A stretch of DNA of 42,682 nt from Verrucomicrobiota bacterium (GTDB lineage: Bacteria > Verrucomicrobiota > Verrucomicrobiia > Opitutales > UBA953): contig VHCL01000011.1 of assembly GCA_016871725.1 (NCBI GenBank), forward strand, positions 1 to 42,682, given 5' to 3'. A program made the position numbers and the translations under genes. The notes under the pieces are model-generated. The model ran no database searches. It was given only the letters and a program-made list of their open reading frames with translations, and was not told the DNA's origin. Below, one piece after another: positions 19,238-26,680 of the stretch (position 1 is the stretch's first letter; each line of letters opens with the position of its first letter).

Positions 19238-19314
19238 GTGTGGGGGAAAAGGAGGGTCGGGGAGGTCGGATTTAGGCGACTGCGTGGGCAGGGACAAGAA
19301 TTGAGTAAGCCGAC

Positions 19315-20418
19315 TTAAGACTTCAAAAACTGCCAATTAACGGGGCAGGTCACGGACTGACCGTTTTCGCCCGTGATCCGGACGGACTCCGGGCCGGCGG
19401 GGACGATGCCCTGGACCTGGCCGAAGGCGGCGGGCACGGCGGCGGCGGCCTGGATCAGGGGGAGGCGGACGCGCTCATCCTTGCGGAAGAGGCGGCTGGT
19501 CGGGATGCCCTTGGCGGCGAGGCGGTCCTCGCGGGCGATGTCGACCCCGTCGCAGAAGTGGGAGCAGACTTCCTCGAGGCCGAGCCGACCGAGGTGACGC
19601 TTCTCCCAGGGGTGTCCGGGGCGTCCGCCGTTCGAGAGCCAGAACAGGGTGGAGGGGAAGTCGGCGACGTTCTTGAGGGAGAACCAGACGTAGCCGGGGA
19701 AGGTGACGGCCGTCCAGGCGAAGGGCTGGGCGTCGGTGGCGGGCGCGTTGACCAGCATGATCAGGTCGTCGTTGCCGGGCCGGGCCGGGTAATGCGTCAG
19801 GTCGGTGTGCGTGCCGTCCTTCATCGGGACGGACGTGAGCGAGGCGAATTCGGCCGAGGGCTTGAGCACGCCGGATTCGCCCGCGGCGGGATTGGAGAAC
19901 TCGCCCGCGTACACCGAGCCGAAGCGGAAGGCGGAGGTCGCGATGCGCGCCGCGCCCGCCGGCACCCGCGAGAGATCGAGTACGGGGTGGTTGCCGTAAT
20001 TCCAGCGGCCTTCGAGCCCGGTGATCACGTGTTCGCAGTAGATCGCATGGTGGCCCGGGATGAGCGAGAAATGCTTCGCCACCGTGGCGCCGGTGTCCGT
20101 GCCGGTCTGCGTGAGGCGCAACGTCGTCGCCGTCGCGGCCACCAGCTGCCAGGGCGCGTTGGCGGTGTCGCCGTGGGGCGGGCCTTTCTGTTGTCCGCCG
20201 AACGGCAGGCAGAGGAAATCGCCACGCAGGTACGTGAGCAGATTCGGCAGAGACTGGTCGATCTGCGAAGGCGTCCAGGGCGAGAGGGAATAGGGGCTGG
20301 CCTTGAGGCCGGGCAGATGGAAGGTCACCGGGGCGAGGTGACCGGCGGTCTGCGTGACGGCCAGTTCGACCTCGGGGGTCTTCAGGGTGTAGCTCGGGGC
20401 GCCGTGAATCGTTTCCAT
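19315..20418 (-). CDS. Galactose-mutarotase-like (aldose 1-epimerase superfamily) protein
   Basis: A 367-aa protein starting at the ATG at 20418 (METIHGAPSY); a longer in-frame start at 20463 is less likely. Conserved stretches include QTAGHLAPVTF at 23-33, LRGDFLCLPFGG at 64-75, PPHGDTANAPW at 80-90 and YGNHPVLDL at 141-149, which I associate with a PVC-rich branch of the mutarotase superfamily. It is beta-rich and has no signal peptide, so it is probably cytoplasmic, and could interconvert sugar anomers feeding the pathway encoded downstream. A 77-nt gap separates it from the cupin gene, so it may have its own promoter or share one. The catalytic His/Glu pair is not assigned with certainty. 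Confidence 0.65.
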   Translation of the reverse strand: METIHGAPSYTLKTPEVELAVTQTAGHLAPVTFHLPGLKASPYSLSPWTPSQIDQSLPNLLTYLRGDFLCLPFGGQQKGPPHGDTANAPWQLVAATATTLRLTQTGTDTGATVAKHFSLIPGHHAIYCEHVITGLEGRWNYGNHPVLDLSRVPAGAARIATSAFRFGSVYAGEFSNPAAGESGVLKPSAEFASLTSVPMKDGTHTDLTHYPARPGNDDLIMLVNAPATDAQPFAWTAVTFPGYVWFSLKNVADFPSTLFWLSNGGRPGHPWEKRHLGRLGLEEVCSHFCDGVDIAREDRLAAKGIPTSRLFRKDERVRLPLIQAAAAVPAAFGQVQGIVPAGPESVRITGENGQSVTCPVNWQFLKS

Positions 20419-20518
20419 GGGTTGCTTTATTTCCAGCAGGCCGTCGGAAGGTGTCAACGCCATGGGCGGGTCGTCCTCTCCGCTTGCTAAACCTACCATG
20501 GCTCGCTTGTTTTTGGGC

Positions 20519-20797
20519 ATGCCTCAGCCGCTCCCGATCCTCTACGTCAAGCCTGGTTGCCCTTGGTGCACCGAAGCGCTCGATTTCTTCGCCCAGCAGG
20601 GGGTCCGGCTCGATGTCCGTGACGTCGTCGCCGACATGCACCAGATGCGGCAGCTGGTCTCCCTGACCGGACAGTCCAAGTGCCCGTCCTTCCGTTACGG
20701 CGATTTCATCGTGGCGGACTTCGGCGTCGACGAGTTCATCAACAAGGCCCGGAAGCACCCGGCGGTCTGCGCGGAGCTGGGACTGAAGGTCAATTGA
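20519..20797 (+). CDS. Glutaredoxin-like protein
   Basis: A 92-aa thioredoxin-fold protein with the dithiol motif KPGCPWC (Cys14, Cys17), then TEALDFFAQQGV and a CPSFRYGDFIVADFG segment where a cis-Pro is expected (KCPSF). The length fits a classical glutaredoxin. The ATG at 20519 gives this length; an in-frame ATG at 20498 would add seven residues. It likely reduces disulfides or glutathione mixed disulfides in the cytoplasm. It is divergent from the mutarotase-like gene, and sulfatase 2 follows 50 nt downstream on the same strand. Confidence 0.85.
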   Translation: MPQPLPILYVKPGCPWCTEALDFFAQQGVRLDVRDVVADMHQMRQLVSLTGQSKCPSFRYGDFIVADFGVDEFINKARKHPAVCAELGLKVN

Positions 20798-20811
20798 GTT
20801 GATAATAGTTC

Positions 20812-20839
20812 TTGGAACCTAGGGGAATCACCCTATGTT
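20812..20839 (+). promoter_or_regulatory. Possible promoter of sulfatase 2
   Basis: TTGGAA (20812-20817), a 16-nt spacer and TATGTT (20834-20839) resemble a sigma-70 promoter, each box matching about four of six positions. The predicted transcription start would be within a few bases of the ATG at 20848, giving a nearly leaderless mRNA. Confidence 0.35.
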
Positions 20840-20847
20840 CTGGGTCC

Positions 20848-22236
20848 ATGAGGTTTACCCCGACCTTGGTTTTGTTCTGGTGCGTATCATTGCTCGCCGG
20901 AAGACCGAACATTGTCCTCATCATGTGCGATGACATGGGTTGGGCCGACCTCGGCTGCTACGGATCGAAGCAGAATCCCACGCCGAACATCGACCAGCTC
21001 AGCAAGGATGGTCTCCGCTTCACGAGTTTCCTGGCGACGCAGGCCGTCTGCACTTCCTCGCGGGTGGCGCTCCTGACCGGCTGTTATCCGAACCGCCTCG
21101 GCCTCGGCGGCGTGGCCCTCGGGCCGAACTCCAAGATCGGGCTCAGCACGGACGAACAGACCTTGGGTACGCTCCTGAAGGAGGCCGGATACCACACGGG
21201 CGTGGTCGGCAAGTGGCATCTCGGTGACGCGCCGAAGTTCCTGCCGCCGGCGCACGGTTTCGATGAGTCGATGATCACGCCCTACTCGAATGACATGTGG
21301 CCCCGCGGTTACGGCCGAACCGGCGAGAGCCGTCGCCAGATGTATCCGGAGCTGCCGCGCATCGTGAACGGACATCCCATGGGGTTCACCCGTGACTGGG
21401 TCGATATGGACGCTCTGACGTCCTCGCAGGGGTTGCGGGCCGTCCGTTTCATCAAGGATAACGCCGGCAAGGCGCAGCCGTTCTTCCTCTATATGGCGAC
21501 TTCGATGCCGCATACGCCCCTCGGCGCATCGTCGGAATTCAAGGGCAAGCACGCCACGCCTTACGCTGACACCTTGGCGGATCTCGACCATGCCGTCGGC
21601 GCCGTCCTGCGTACCTTGCGCGAGAAGAAGGTCGAGCAGGAGACCATCGTCATCTTCACGAGCGACAACGGTCCGTGGCTGAACTTCGGACGTCATGCCG
21701 GCTCCGCCGGTCCGTTCCGCGAAGGCAAGGGCACGACCTTCGAGGGCGGCGTGCGCGTGCCCTTCATCGTCCGCTGGCCCGGCGTCGTGAAGGCCGGCGG
21801 CGAGACCGACGCGCTGGTCGCCAACATCGACGTGGTGCCGACCTTGCTGGCCGCGGTCGCGGCGGACGCGCCCAAGAACGAGATCGACGGCGTTTCCTTC
21901 CTGCCGGTGCTCAAGGAAGGCAAGGCCGGCGGCCGGGATTCCTTCGCCTACTATTATGGCGACCGCCTCGAGGCCGTCCGCAAAGGCAAGTGGAAGCTCC
22001 ATCTGCCGCATGCTTATCGCAGCTACGTCGACATGATCCCGGCCGAGCGCGACGGTTACCCCGCGAAGACCCACCAGCGCCAGATCGGACTGGCTCTCTA
22101 CGACCTTTCCAAGGACCCGGGTGAGAAGGAAGATCTCGCCGCCGCCCAACCGGAGGTCGTCAAGGAACTCCAGGCCTTCGCGGAGTCCGAGCGCAAGCGT
22201 CTCGACGCCGGCAAGCGACCCGTAGGGCAGCTCTGA
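20848..22236 (+). CDS. Secreted S1-family sulfatase with atypical CTSSR site (sulfatase 2)
   Basis: A 462-aa arylsulfatase-like protein; the ATG at 20848 opens a signal peptide (MRFTPTLVLFWCVSLLAG). S1 landmarks are clear: LIMCDDMGWADLG at 24-36, VVGKWHLG, MPHTPLGAS and IFTSDNGPW. The formylglycine site reads CTSSRVALLTG with Cys68, so position +2 is Ser instead of the usual Pro (or Ala). Whether it is matured normally is open. It shares the plan of sulfatase 1 but differs in detail, so the two probably have different substrates. It may be co-transcribed with the glutaredoxin or use the promoter at 20812. Its stop abuts that of the convergent HupE/UreJ-like gene (TGATCA). Confidence 0.9.
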   Translation: MRFTPTLVLFWCVSLLAGRPNIVLIMCDDMGWADLGCYGSKQNPTPNIDQLSKDGLRFTSFLATQAVCTSSRVALLTGCYPNRLGLGGVALGPNSKIGLSTDEQTLGTLLKEAGYHTGVVGKWHLGDAPKFLPPAHGFDESMITPYSNDMWPRGYGRTGESRRQMYPELPRIVNGHPMGFTRDWVDMDALTSSQGLRAVRFIKDNAGKAQPFFLYMATSMPHTPLGASSEFKGKHATPYADTLADLDHAVGAVLRTLREKKVEQETIVIFTSDNGPWLNFGRHAGSAGPFREGKGTTFEGGVRVPFIVRWPGVVKAGGETDALVANIDVVPTLLAAVAADAPKNEIDGVSFLPVLKEGKAGGRDSFAYYYGDRLEAVRKGKWKLHLPHAYRSYVDMIPAERDGYPAKTHQRQIGLALYDLSKDPGEKEDLAAAQPEVVKELQAFAESERKRLDAGKRPVGQL

Positions 22237-23364
22237 TCAGCCCAGCCCGAGCAGGCGCCAGAGGAAGACGCCGAAACCGATGAGCGCCACCGCCAGGCTC
22301 AGGGCTTGGCGGATCCCGGCTTCCGGGAGACGGACCCTGCGGACGGCCCAGAGGCCGGTCGCGGCGACGCCGATGACGAGGGCTTGGGCGGCTTCGACGC
22401 CCAGATTGAAGCCGATCAGGATGAGGATGATGTCGCCGGCCGACCAGCTGGCGAGGTTATCGGCGACCGCCGCCGCGAACCCGAGGCCGTGCACCAGGCC
22501 GAAGACCGCGGGCAGGAGCAGGGCGGAGCTTTCCTGGCCGCGGCCGCGGAAAGCGAGCCAACCGCCGACGCCGATGGTCAGCGCGATGAAAGGTTCGATC
22601 CACGGACCCGGTTGCCCCAGCCAGCCCATGGCGACGGCGGTCAAGGTCACGCTATGGCCGAGGGTGAAGACCAGCGAGCGTCGCAAGGCCTGGCCGACCG
22701 TGGAGGCTCCCAGGAACATGGCCACCATGAAGAGGCAGTGATCCCATCCGTCGGGCAGCACATGTCCGAAGCCGTCGAGGAAAAGCTTCCAAGCGGTCGC
22801 GGCCGCGGAGTCGTCCGGCGACTCCCCCAGGGTCAGCTCGGCGGGCATGGCGGGCGTCGCGGCCATGACCACCTGGTATTCCATGCCTTTGCGCAGGTTC
22901 ACGAAGACCGTGCCCAGCGCCGGCGGGAAGCTCAGCCTGAGCCGCGTCGCCTTGGTCGGGATCGACGCCGTCAGGCGGGCGTTGAGCATCACGGGATAAC
23001 GGTCGGCTTCGCCTTGGCGGGCGGACGTCGCGGCGATGGCCTCCGCCGAGGGGAAGGCGACGAGGATGACCGGCGTCTCGCGCCCGTCGACTTCCAGGCG
23101 CAGGCCGTCGAGCAGACGCCGCCGGCCGGGTTCGATCGCCGCGTCGAGCCGGCCCGGGGTCCGCATGAGCTCGTCCAGCGCCGGGATCGTCGCGTCCTTG
23201 GACGTCTGGCCGACGAGGAACGACGGGACGTCGAACTTGATCGTGAGCGTCAGCGCGCCGCGCTCGTCGATCACGCCGAGACAGTTGGCTTCCTTCCACT
23301 CCGGGTGCGCGGACAGCAGGCCGGGGCAGACCAGGGCGAGGCAGAGCAGGGCGAGACGCCGCAT
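22237..23364 (-). CDS. HupE/UreJ-2 family membrane protein
   Basis: A 375-aa protein. The ATG at 23364 begins a signal peptide (MRRLALLCLALVCPGLLSAHPEW). Residues about 24-185 form an extracytoplasmic beta-rich domain; the rest is a membrane domain with six or so helices carrying the HupE/UreJ marks FGHVLPDGWDHCLFM (His201, Asp208, His209), FTLGHSVTL (His237), FGLVHGLGFA (His292) and GFNLGVEAAQ. HupE/UreJ proteins are linked to nickel or cobalt uptake, but the fused periplasmic domain form has no firm function, and no urease or hydrogenase genes are here. It follows truA by 56 nt, probably in one transcript with ruvX. Confidence 0.82.
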   Translation of the reverse strand: MRRLALLCLALVCPGLLSAHPEWKEANCLGVIDERGALTLTIKFDVPSFLVGQTSKDATIPALDELMRTPGRLDAAIEPGRRRLLDGLRLEVDGRETPVILVAFPSAEAIAATSARQGEADRYPVMLNARLTASIPTKATRLRLSFPPALGTVFVNLRKGMEYQVVMAATPAMPAELTLGESPDDSAAATAWKLFLDGFGHVLPDGWDHCLFMVAMFLGASTVGQALRRSLVFTLGHSVTLTAVAMGWLGQPGPWIEPFIALTIGVGGWLAFRGRGQESSALLLPAVFGLVHGLGFAAAVADNLASWSAGDIILILIGFNLGVEAAQALVIGVAATGLWAVRRVRLPEAGIRQALSLAVALIGFGVFLWRLLGLG

Positions 23365-23420
23365 GACTAGGCCATAGTCGGACGGACGGAGGGCTTCCAT
23401 CCCAAACCGAGCTCCGGCCC

Positions 23421-24269
23421 TCACTCGGAGCTGACGTCCGCTTCGTTCCGGCTGCGCAACGGGCGCGGATTCCGCAGCGAACCCGGCTCGAAGAAGACCT
23501 TCTCCATGAAGAGCCCGCGGGCCGGGGCCGTCGGGACTTCGGAGGTGATGACGCGCTCCTTGCGGTATTCCACCAGGCGTTCGGGCGGCATCTTGCCTTC
23601 GCCGACCCGCAGGAGGCCGCCGACGAGCCGGCGGACCATCTTGTAGAGGAAGCCGCTGCCTTCGGCGACGATCGTGATCCGCTTGCCGCGGCGCCGGACG
23701 TCGAGGCGGCGCAGTTCCTTGACCGGGTTCTCCTTCTCCATGCCTTGCCCGTGGTTGGCGCCGAAAGCGTAGAAGTCATGCTTGCCCAGCAGCAGCTTGG
23801 CGGCCTGACGCATGAGCCGCACGTCGACGGTCTTCTTGCCGAGCCCGAGGCAGTAGCGGGCCTCCCAAGGCGGCGGATAGCCGTCGCAGATCTCGTAGCG
23901 GTAGCGTTTGCCGTTGGCGTGCCAGCGGCAGTGGAAACCGGGAGCCACGCGCTGCAGGTGCGTGACCAGGATGCCGTTCTGCTCGCAGGAGTTGATCGCG
24001 TGGACGAGGTAGCTGCAGGGATGCGGCCAGAAGGCGTCGAAGTGGAACCGCTGGCCGACGCTGTGGACGCCGGAGTCGGTCCGGCCGCTGCCATGGATGT
24101 CGATCGGCGTCTTCAGGATGCGCGAAAGCCGCTCCTCGATCTCGCCCTCGATGGACAGGCGGCCGTTCTGCACCTGCCAGCCGATATGGTCGGTACCGTC
24201 GTAGGCGACGGTCGCCAGGAAGCGTTCGAGCTTCGGCGTGAAGGGTTGCTTGGGCTCGGCGGGCGGCAT
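23421..24269 (-). CDS. truA: tRNA pseudouridine(38-40) synthase TruA
   Basis: A 282-aa cytoplasmic enzyme that converts uridines 38-40 of the tRNA anticodon arm to pseudouridine. Visible family marks are VAYDGTDHIGWQVQ at residues 21-34, the catalytic block GSGRTDSGVHS with nucleophile Asp65, FHCRWHANGKRYRYEI, and GSGFLYKMVRRLVGGLLRVG. Length is normal for TruA, with a short extra C-terminal tail. Its ATG lies 2 nt after the ruvX stop, so the two are translationally coupled. The start lacks a Shine-Dalgarno. Confidence 0.95.
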   Translation of the reverse strand: MPPAEPKQPFTPKLERFLATVAYDGTDHIGWQVQNGRLSIEGEIEERLSRILKTPIDIHGSGRTDSGVHSVGQRFHFDAFWPHPCSYLVHAINSCEQNGILVTHLQRVAPGFHCRWHANGKRYRYEICDGYPPPWEARYCLGLGKKTVDVRLMRQAAKLLLGKHDFYAFGANHGQGMEKENPVKELRRLDVRRRGKRITIVAEGSGFLYKMVRRLVGGLLRVGEGKMPPERLVEYRKERVITSEVPTAPARGLFMEKVFFEPGSLRNPRPLRSRNEADVSSE

Positions 24270-24271
24270 GG

Positions 24272-24727
24272 TCAGGCGCCGATGCCCCGGCTGTTGAGGA
24301 AATCCTGCAGCAGTACGGCGGCTGCCCGCGAGTCGCGTTCGCCGGTGCGGGCCTGCTGCTTGCGTTCGTGCGCCGAGCGGGCCTTGCGTCCGCCGAGTTC
24401 GTCGGCCGCCTGGCTGGTCAGGGCTTCGTCGACCTTCTCGATCGGCAGGCCGAAGCGACGGGTCAGTTCCTCGGCGAAGGCGTCGACTTCGTCGCAGCGC
24501 TTGGTGCGCTCGCCTTCGACGGAGAGCGGGTAGCCGAGCACGAGCAGGGTGACCTTCAGCCGGGCGATCTCCTTGCCGATCTGGGCGAAGCGGGCCTCCG
24601 CGTCTTCGGCCACCGCGGCGGGCAGGGGGAAGGCGAAGCCTAGTTCGTCGGCATGGCTGAGCCCGACCCGTCGGGAGCCGTAATCGATGCCGAGGAAGAC
24701 CTGTGCCACGGGGTCAAGTTGGGACAC
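24272..24727 (-). CDS. ruvX: Putative pre-16S rRNA nuclease / Holliday junction resolvase RuvX (YqgF)
   Basis: A 151-aa RNase-H-fold protein. It has GIDYGSRRVGLS with Asp15, the LVLGYPLSVEG segment near residues 62-72, VDEALTSQAA with Glu101, and RDSRAAAVLLQDFL with Asp132, together the acidic active-site set of YqgF. In E. coli YqgF matures the 16S rRNA 5' end. The GTG at 24727 gives MSQLDPVAQ; a second GTG six codons later would also leave the family's usual short N-terminus, so the start is uncertain by six residues. It leads the ruvX-truA-hupE-like run and is divergent from the E1-like gene across 74 bp. Confidence 0.92.
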   Translation of the reverse strand: MSQLDPVAQVFLGIDYGSRRVGLSHADELGFAFPLPAAVAEDAEARFAQIGKEIARLKVTLLVLGYPLSVEGERTKRCDEVDAFAEELTRRFGLPIEKVDEALTSQAADELGGRKARSAHERKQQARTGERDSRAAAVLLQDFLNSRGIGA

Positions 24728-24766
24728 CTCGGCCGATTATTCAATCCGACACGTGGAAGGGGCGGT

Positions 24767-24795
24767 TTGACACCGTCCGCCGCGGGGGTTCGACT
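24767..24795 (+). promoter_or_regulatory. Possible promoter of the E1-like gene, predicted leaderless
   Basis: A perfect TTGACA at 24767-24772 is followed by a 17-nt spacer and TCGACT at 24790-24795, a poor -10 box. If used, transcription would begin at or next to the A of the ATG at 24802, so the mRNA would be leaderless. There is no Shine-Dalgarno before this ATG. Confidence 0.35.
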
Positions 24796-24801
24796 GTCCC
24801 C

Positions 24802-25950
24802 ATGTCCGCGGACCTGCGCCTCAGCGACCACGAGAAGGCCCTTTACTCCCGGCAGATGCGTCTGCCCGGGGTCGGGGAAGCCGGTCAGCTCCGCCTCCGG
24901 GAGGCCAAGGTCCTGCTGCTGGGAGCCGGCGGACTCGGTTCGCCGGTCGGGCTCTACCTCGCCGCCGCCGGCGTCGGGCTCATCGGCATCGCCGATCCCG
25001 ACAAGGTCGAGGTTTCCAACCTGCATCGGCAGATCATCCATGGCTTCGACACCCTCGGGCTGCCGAAGACGGTCTCCGCGGCCGAGTCCCTCGGCGAGAT
25101 CAATCCCGGGCTCAAGGTGGCCTTGCATCCGGAAGGCTTCACCGTCGAGAACGCCGCCGAGCTCGTGTCTCGGTACGATGTCGTCATCGACGGCACGGAT
25201 AACTTCGCGACGCGGTTCCTGGCCGCCGACGCCTGCGTGCTCGGGCGCCGTCCGCTCGTCCACGGCAGCGTCCTGCGCGGCACCGGCCAGGTGGGAGTGT
25301 TCCTCCCCGGGGCCGGTTGCTACCGATGCCTGTACCCCGTCATTCCCGACGCCGCCTCCGTCCCGACCTGCGCCGATGCGGGGGTCTTCGGGGCGACCTG
25401 CGGCGTCATCGGCTCTTGGATGGCGTCCGAGGCCATCGCCGTCGTCCTGGGCCGGCGTCGCCAATCCCGGCTCTGCGTCGTCGACGTCGAGGCAGGCTCC
25501 TCCCGCCCGCTGGCTATCCTCCCCGATCCCGCCTGTCCTTGTTGCGGCGCTTCCGCGACGATCCGCACCCTCGACAAGACCGCCTACGCTCCCGTGGTCT
25601 GCGCCCCGCCTTCTCCCGTCATGTCCGCAACCCCGCTCGAAATCTCCGTCGAAGAAGCCAGCCGCCTGCTGGCCGGCCCGAACCCGCCCGTCCTGCTGGA
25701 CGTCCGTGAACCCGATGAATACGCGGTGTGCCGCATCGAGGGTTCCCGTCTGATCCCGATGAACACCGTGCCGACCCGCCTGGCGGAGATTCCTGCCGAC
25801 GCCTGGGTCTTGGTCCAGTGCCATCACGGCGGCCGGAGCATGCGGGTCACCCAGTTCCTCCGCTCCAAAGGCTTCGCCCGCGTCACCAACCTGCAGGGCG
25901 GCATCGACGCATGGTCCCTCAAGGTCGACCCCAAGGTGCCTCGGTACTGA
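24802..25950 (+). CDS. moeB: MoeB/ThiF-type E1-like adenylyltransferase fused to rhodanese
   Basis: A 382-aa cytoplasmic protein. The E1-like domain (1-250) has LYSRQMRLPGVG, the nucleotide loop GAGGLGS at 41-47, DGTDNFATR, zinc cysteines Cys173/Cys176 and Cys245/Cys248, and a candidate catalytic Cys190 in TCADAGVFG. A C-terminal rhodanese domain (about 275-378) has LLDVREPDEY and the active loop CHHGGRS with Cys340. This fusion (MoeZ/MOCS3-like) activates the C-terminus of a ubiquitin-like sulfur carrier (MoaD or ThiS) and loads it with sulfur, for molybdopterin, thiamine or cysteine synthesis. No carrier gene is in the window, so MoeB versus ThiF is not settled. The ATG follows TGTCCCC; longer in-frame starts lack conservation. 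Confidence 0.87.
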   Translation: MSADLRLSDHEKALYSRQMRLPGVGEAGQLRLREAKVLLLGAGGLGSPVGLYLAAAGVGLIGIADPDKVEVSNLHRQIIHGFDTLGLPKTVSAAESLGEINPGLKVALHPEGFTVENAAELVSRYDVVIDGTDNFATRFLAADACVLGRRPLVHGSVLRGTGQVGVFLPGAGCYRCLYPVIPDAASVPTCADAGVFGATCGVIGSWMASEAIAVVLGRRRQSRLCVVDVEAGSSRPLAILPDPACPCCGASATIRTLDKTAYAPVVCAPPSPVMSATPLEISVEEASRLLAGPNPPVLLDVREPDEYAVCRIEGSRLIPMNTVPTRLAEIPADAWVLVQCHHGGRSMRVTQFLRSKGFARVTNLQGGIDAWSLKVDPKVPRY

Positions 25951-26002
25951 GGAGACAAGGCTTGCCCAGTCCCGCCCGCCGTTCTTTTATTCCCCTCACA
26001 CC

Positions 26003-26611
26003 ATGAAGCGTCTCACCTTCCTTCTCGCCCTTTCCGCCCTCGTCGTGGGTTGCACCTCCCGCATCCCCGCCGGTTTCCAGCCGCTCTCCTCCGGCCGGGG
26101 TGGCAACGGCTTCAACGGCGAAACCCTCGACACGCGTCCGACGGGCTATGACGCCATGGCCAACGCCATCCGTAACGGCACCATCCCGCCCGAGGCCATC
26201 CTCGCCACCGTCTACTTCGACTTCGATCGCTACAATGTCTCGGCCGCCGAGCGTGGCAAACTGGACGCCATCGCCGGCCGCGTGAAGGGCACCAAGGTGA
26301 TCATCGCCGGCTACACCGACCATTTCGGCACCGAAGAGTACAACCTCGGCCTCTCCGATCGTCGCGCCCAGTCCGTCCGTGACTACCTCGTCGGCCTCGG
26401 CGCCAACCAGGCCAACAGCGAGATCATGGCCCTCGGCTCCCAGCAGGCCGACAAGTCCGCCGCCGGTCGTCAGTCCGGCGCCAAGGACCGCAAGGCCCTC
26501 GTCGTCGACGTGAACTACGGCGGCGCCGCCGCGGCCAACCGTCCCGCCGCCGCCCCTGCGCCCGCCGCCGGCGCCGCGCCCGCTCCGGTCAACAATCTCG
26601 GACCGCTCTGA
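26003..26611 (+). CDS. OmpA/Pal-like peptidoglycan-binding lipoprotein
   Basis: A 202-aa lipoprotein: a signal peptide ends in the lipobox VVGC with Cys17 as the lipidation site. After a Gly-rich linker the OmpA C-terminal domain begins with VYFDFDRYNVS near residue 70 and includes AGYTDHFGTEEYNLGLSDRR, the segment whose Asp and Arg hold the diaminopimelate of peptidoglycan. Pal has the same size and plan and ties the outer membrane to the cell wall. No tolB is adjacent, so I do not use the name pal. An Ala/Pro tail (about 175-202) is extra. A strong terminator follows 20 nt after the stop. Confidence 0.87.
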   Translation: MKRLTFLLALSALVVGCTSRIPAGFQPLSSGRGGNGFNGETLDTRPTGYDAMANAIRNGTIPPEAILATVYFDFDRYNVSAAERGKLDAIAGRVKGTKVIIAGYTDHFGTEEYNLGLSDRRAQSVRDYLVGLGANQANSEIMALGSQQADKSAAGRQSGAKDRKALVVDVNYGGAAAANRPAAAPAPAAGAAPAPVNNLGPL

Positions 26612-26631
26612 GCGGCCGATGCGGCAAGCAG

Positions 26632-26658
26632 AAGGCCCGCCGATCGGCGGGCCTTTTT
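26632..26658. terminator. Strong intrinsic terminator, probably bidirectional
   Basis: A 10-bp stem AAGGCCCGCC/GGCGGGCCTT with loop GATC is followed by TTT on the plus strand. It ends the OmpA-like gene and faces the convergent DsbD-like gene, whose stop is 23 nt away on the other side. Confidence 0.88.
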
Positions 26659-26680
26659 GTTGGCTGTTCACGACGGGCGC

